A stretch of 7,760 nucleotides of DNA from Planctomycetota bacterium (GTDB taxonomy: Bacteria > Planctomycetota > Planctomycetia > Pirellulales > Pirellulaceae): positions 1-7,760 of the forward strand of contig JAHWKS010000224.1 in assembly GCA_019347795.1 (NCBI GenBank), given 5' to 3'. Under the pieces are notes generated by a model that saw nothing but the letters and a program-made list of their open reading frames with translations, did no database searches and had not been told where the DNA came from. A program made the position numbers and the translations under genes. Of the stretch, positions 5,625 through 7,760 are shown piece by piece (the first letter of the stretch is position 1; the number at the start of each line of letters is the position of its first letter).

Positions 5625-6410
5625 ATGTCTGCGAATTATTTGAAGAAGCTGTTTGGCCTGGACGGCCAGGTGGCGGTGGTGATCGGCGGGACCGGCGTCT
5701 TGGGCGGGGCGCTGGCGGAGGGAATTGGGCAGGCCGGGGCGAAGGTCGTCGTCGCCGGAAGGTCGGAAGCCCGCGGACATGCCTGCGTCGAGCGGATTCG
5801 CTCGGTCAGCGGCGAAGCGGGCTTCCTGACCGTGGACGTGGGGGACCGCGAGTCGATTCACGAGTTGCTGGAGAGGACGCTCGACGAGCACGGCCGCGTT
5901 GACATCCTGGTGAACTGCGCGGGAGTGAACGCCGCCACGCCGTATGAAGAAATCGGCGACGAGGAATGGCGAAAGGTGGTGGACGGCAGCCTCACCGCAA
6001 CGCATCTGGCCTGCCAGGCCTTCGCGCCGCAGATGGCCAGGCAGGATGAAGGCGGGAGCATCCTCAACATCGGCAGCGTCACGGCTCACCTGCCGCTCTC
6101 GCGGGTATTCGCATATTCCGCGGCGAAGGCGGCGGTGGTGAACCTGACCAAGAACCTCGCCCGCGAGTACGCCGAGAAGAACGTGCGGGTCAATGTGCTC
6201 TGCCCCGGGTTTTTCCCCGCGGAGCAGAACCGGGCGATCCTCGATAAGGAGCGGGTCGCCAACATCATGTCTCAAACGCCGATGGGGCGCTTCGGCGAAC
6301 CGGAGGAGCTGGTTGGGGCGGCGATCCTCCTCGTCTCGCGCTCTGCCGGCATTTTCATCACCGGCGCCGATCTCTACGTGGACGGCGGCTTCACCGCCAT
6401 GCGGTTTTAG
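5625..6410 (+). CDS. SDR-family oxidoreductase, possibly D-mannonate/fructuronate or gluconate oxidoreductase
   Basis: A 261-residue classical short-chain dehydrogenase/reductase, cytoplasmic, using NAD(P)H. The glycine-rich loop is IGGTGVLGGALA (20-31). DV at 71-72 contacts the adenine ring, NCAG is at 97-100, catalytic Ser is S151, and YSAAK supplies Y164 and K168. RVNVLCPGFFPAEQNR (188-203) resembles the PGFFPxEQNR segment of Bacillus UxuB-type mannonate/fructuronate oxidoreductases and related gluconate 5-dehydrogenases; YVDGGF (251-256) closes the fold. The stretch VVDGSLTATH has Ser122 where the fourth catalytic residue, Asn, is usual. Substrate is inferred from that resemblance and from the nearby kinase and gnd. 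I used the ATG at 5625; a TTG at 5622 would add one residue. A weak purine stretch (GGCGAG, 5613-5618) may serve as ribosome site, next to the right repeat arm. The amidohydrolase gene starts 5 nt after the stop. Confidence 0.9.
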   Translation: MSANYLKKLFGLDGQVAVVIGGTGVLGGALAEGIGQAGAKVVVAGRSEARGHACVERIRSVSGEAGFLTVDVGDRESIHELLERTLDEHGRVDILVNCAGVNAATPYEEIGDEEWRKVVDGSLTATHLACQAFAPQMARQDEGGSILNIGSVTAHLPLSRVFAYSAAKAAVVNLTKNLAREYAEKNVRVNVLCPGFFPAEQNRAILDKERVANIMSQTPMGRFGEPEELVGAAILLVSRSAGIFITGADLYVDGGFTAMRF

Positions 6411-6415
6411 ACCCG

Positions 6416-7198
6416 ATGATCTGGGACCTCCATTGCCATCTCTCCGGCGTCGCGGGCGATACGCCGCACGAGCGGATTGCGGCGCTGATGCGCTACGCGG
6501 ACCGGATGGGCGTGGAGCGGCTGGTGTTCTTCATGGGCTATCCGTGGTCGCACGATCCCTCGCCTGAGGACTTCCGCAGGCAGAACGACCAGGTGCTGGA
6601 GGCGCTTCAGCACTGGGGCGATCGGGCGTTCGGCTTCGCGTACTTGAATCCCAAGTACGTGGATGAGTCGCTGGCGGAGCTGGAGCGCTGCGTCGGCGAT
6701 GGCCCGATGTTCGGCGTGAAGCTGTGGGTCGCGGTCCGCTGCAATGATGAACGCCTCGATCCGATCATCCGCCGCGCCGCTGAGCTGAAGGCCGTCGTCT
6801 TTCAGCACACGTGGCGGAAGGCCGGCGGGAACCTGCCGGGCGAGTCGTCGCCCGAGGACCTGGTGGAACTGGCTGCGCGTCATCCCGAGACGACGCTCAT
6901 CTGCGGCCATACCGGCGGCGATTGGGAGTGGGGCATCCGCGCCGTCCGCGCATCGGCGAACATCGTGATCGGCACGGGGGGCTCCGATCCGACGGCCGGC
7001 ATGATCGAGATGGCGGTCCGCGAACTCGGGGCCGAGCGCGTCCTCTACGGCAGCGACATCGGCGGGCGAAGCTTCGCCTCGCAACTGGGCAAGGTCTACG
7101 GCGCCGAGATTCCCGTCGATGCGAAACGCAAAATTCTCGGCGAGAACCTCAAGCGGCTGCTCACGCCCATTCTTGCAGCCAAAGGGATCGCGCCGTGA
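6416..7198 (+). CDS. Amidohydrolase-2 family metal-dependent hydrolase
   Basis: A 260-residue TIM-barrel protein of the amidohydrolase-2 family (PF04909 type), whose members hydrolyse or decarboxylate small carboxylates and lactones. All expected metal-site elements are present: DLHCH with H6 and H8 after strand 1, K102 in FGVKLW, H131 in VVFQHTW, H165 in LICGHTGGDW and D214 in VLYGSD. It lacks a signal peptide and should be cytoplasmic. Its ATG is only 5 nt after the SDR stop and there is no independent Shine-Dalgarno, which suggests translational coupling in one operon. Its own stop overlaps the GTG start of the next gene by 4 nt. A sugar-lactone or sugar-acid substrate would fit the neighbours but is inference; the sequence alone does not fix the reaction. 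Confidence 0.88.
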   Translation: MIWDLHCHLSGVAGDTPHERIAALMRYADRMGVERLVFFMGYPWSHDPSPEDFRRQNDQVLEALQHWGDRAFGFAYLNPKYVDESLAELERCVGDGPMFGVKLWVAVRCNDERLDPIIRRAAELKAVVFQHTWRKAGGNLPGESSPEDLVELAARHPETTLICGHTGGDWEWGIRAVRASANIVIGTGGSDPTAGMIEMAVRELGAERVLYGSDIGGRSFASQLGKVYGAEIPVDAKRKILGENLKRLLTPILAAKGIAP

Positions 7199-7760
7199 AT
7201 GACGACCTCATCGACGTGAATGTCTACCTCGGCCGCTGGCCCTTTCGCCGTCTGCCGCACGACGAGCCGGCCTCGCTCACGGCGAAGCTCCGGCAAAAGC
7301 ACGTGAAGCAGGCCTGGTGCGGCAGCTTCGAGGGGCTGTTTCACAAGGACATCACCGCCGTCAACGCCCGGCTGGCCGACAACTGCCGCCGCCACGGAGA
7401 GGGATTCCTCATCCCCTTCGGCTCGATCAACCCCAAGCTCCCCGACTGGCAGGGCGACTTACAACGCTGCATCGATGAAAACCGGATGCCCGGCGTGCGG
7501 CTGCACCCAAGCTATCACGGCTACACCCTGGACGACCCGGAATTTGTCGAGCTGCTGAAGTCGTGCGCGGAGCATCGCCTGCTCGTGCAAATCGTGGTGC
7601 GGATGGAGGACGAGCGAACGCAGCATCCCTTAGCCCGCGTCCCCACTGTCGATACGTCGCCGCTCCAAGACGCAACCGCCGATCTTCCTTCGCTTCAAGT
7701 GATGCTCCTCAACAGCCAGCGCGATCTGCGGGCGGACGTGATTGACCAACTCGCCGCCAC
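7195..7760 (+). CDS. Amidohydrolase-2-like protein with degenerate metal site, partial at the right edge
   Basis: An open frame runs from GTG at 7195 to the window end (188 codons, no stop), overlapping the previous gene by GTGA. The translation aligns by eye to the upstream amidohydrolase: DVNVYLGRWPFRRL (7-20) at strand 1, GSINPKLPDW (76-85) against YLNPKY, and GVRLHPSYHGY (100-110) against GVKLW. The metal ligands are not kept. HxH becomes N9-x-Y11, the strand-5 His becomes about V134 in VQIVVR, the next His becomes N173 in MLLNS, and the Lys becomes R102. It is probably a related uncharacterised subfamily or a non-catalytic partner of the preceding protein. The C-terminal part, including any final Asp, is beyond the window. 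The GTG start rests on the overlap and the conserved N-terminal strand. Confidence 0.82.
   Translation, partial: MNDDLIDVNVYLGRWPFRRLPHDEPASLTAKLRQKHVKQAWCGSFEGLFHKDITAVNARLADNCRRHGEGFLIPFGSINPKLPDWQGDLQRCIDENRMPGVRLHPSYHGYTLDDPEFVELLKSCAEHRLLVQIVVRMEDERTQHPLARVPTVDTSPLQDATADLPSLQVMLLNSQRDLRADVIDQLAA

Noticed and set aside
1..7760. tRNA, rRNA or known riboswitch genes
   Set aside because: Gaps are all short and no cloverleaf, rRNA-like or recognisable aptamer sequence was found in them.

Overview
The window is GC-rich (clearly above 60% by eye) and densely coded. All recognisable genes are on the + strand. The gene content is respiratory complex I NuoD, a DUF72 protein, a KdgK-like PfkB kinase, a long-form 6-phosphogluconate dehydrogenase, a GxxExxY protein inside CACGGA repeat arrays, an SDR and a pair of amidohydrolase-2 proteins. 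Together with short repeats in the gaps, this suggests a free-living environmental bacterium of the Planctomycetota or a related PVC lineage. That placement is inferred from gene style and repeat style; no marker gene in the window proves it.

Layout. Bases 1-56 are a tandem heptad array running off the left edge. Bases 119-1324 are nuoD, with no other nuo gene downstream. Bases 1402-2343 encode a DUF72/YecE-type protein whose Shine-Dalgarno lies inside a 10-bp hairpin next to the ATG. Bases 2422-3504 encode a 2-keto-3-deoxygluconate-kinase-like PfkB protein. It is followed by a 14-nt palindrome and a GC hairpin, then gnd at 3596-5050. Bases 5053-5615 form a compact cassette: a 122-residue GxxExxY protein (predicted PD-(D/E)xK fold) between inverted arms built from helically phased CACGGA units. 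The cassette starts 2 nt after the gnd stop and ends 9 nt before the next gene. Bases 5625-6410 encode an SDR oxidoreductase, 6416-7198 an amidohydrolase-2 protein, and 7195-7760 a second amidohydrolase-like protein cut by the right edge. The last three genes are tightly packed (5-nt gap, then a 4-nt GTGA overlap) and are probably co-transcribed.

Functional reading. The kinase, Gnd and an SDR resembling fructuronate/mannonate or gluconate oxidoreductases suggest sugar-acid (hexuronate/gluconate) catabolism feeding KDG and pentose-phosphate metabolism. The amidohydrolase pair is attached to the SDR by gene packing; its substrate is unknown. NuoD and DUF72 look like unrelated neighbours.

The strongest candidate for something under-described is the GxxExxY cassette, a nuclease-fold gene in inverted repeat arrays with no transposase. 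Next is the coupled amidohydrolase pair, in which the second member appears to have lost every histidine metal ligand that the first retains.
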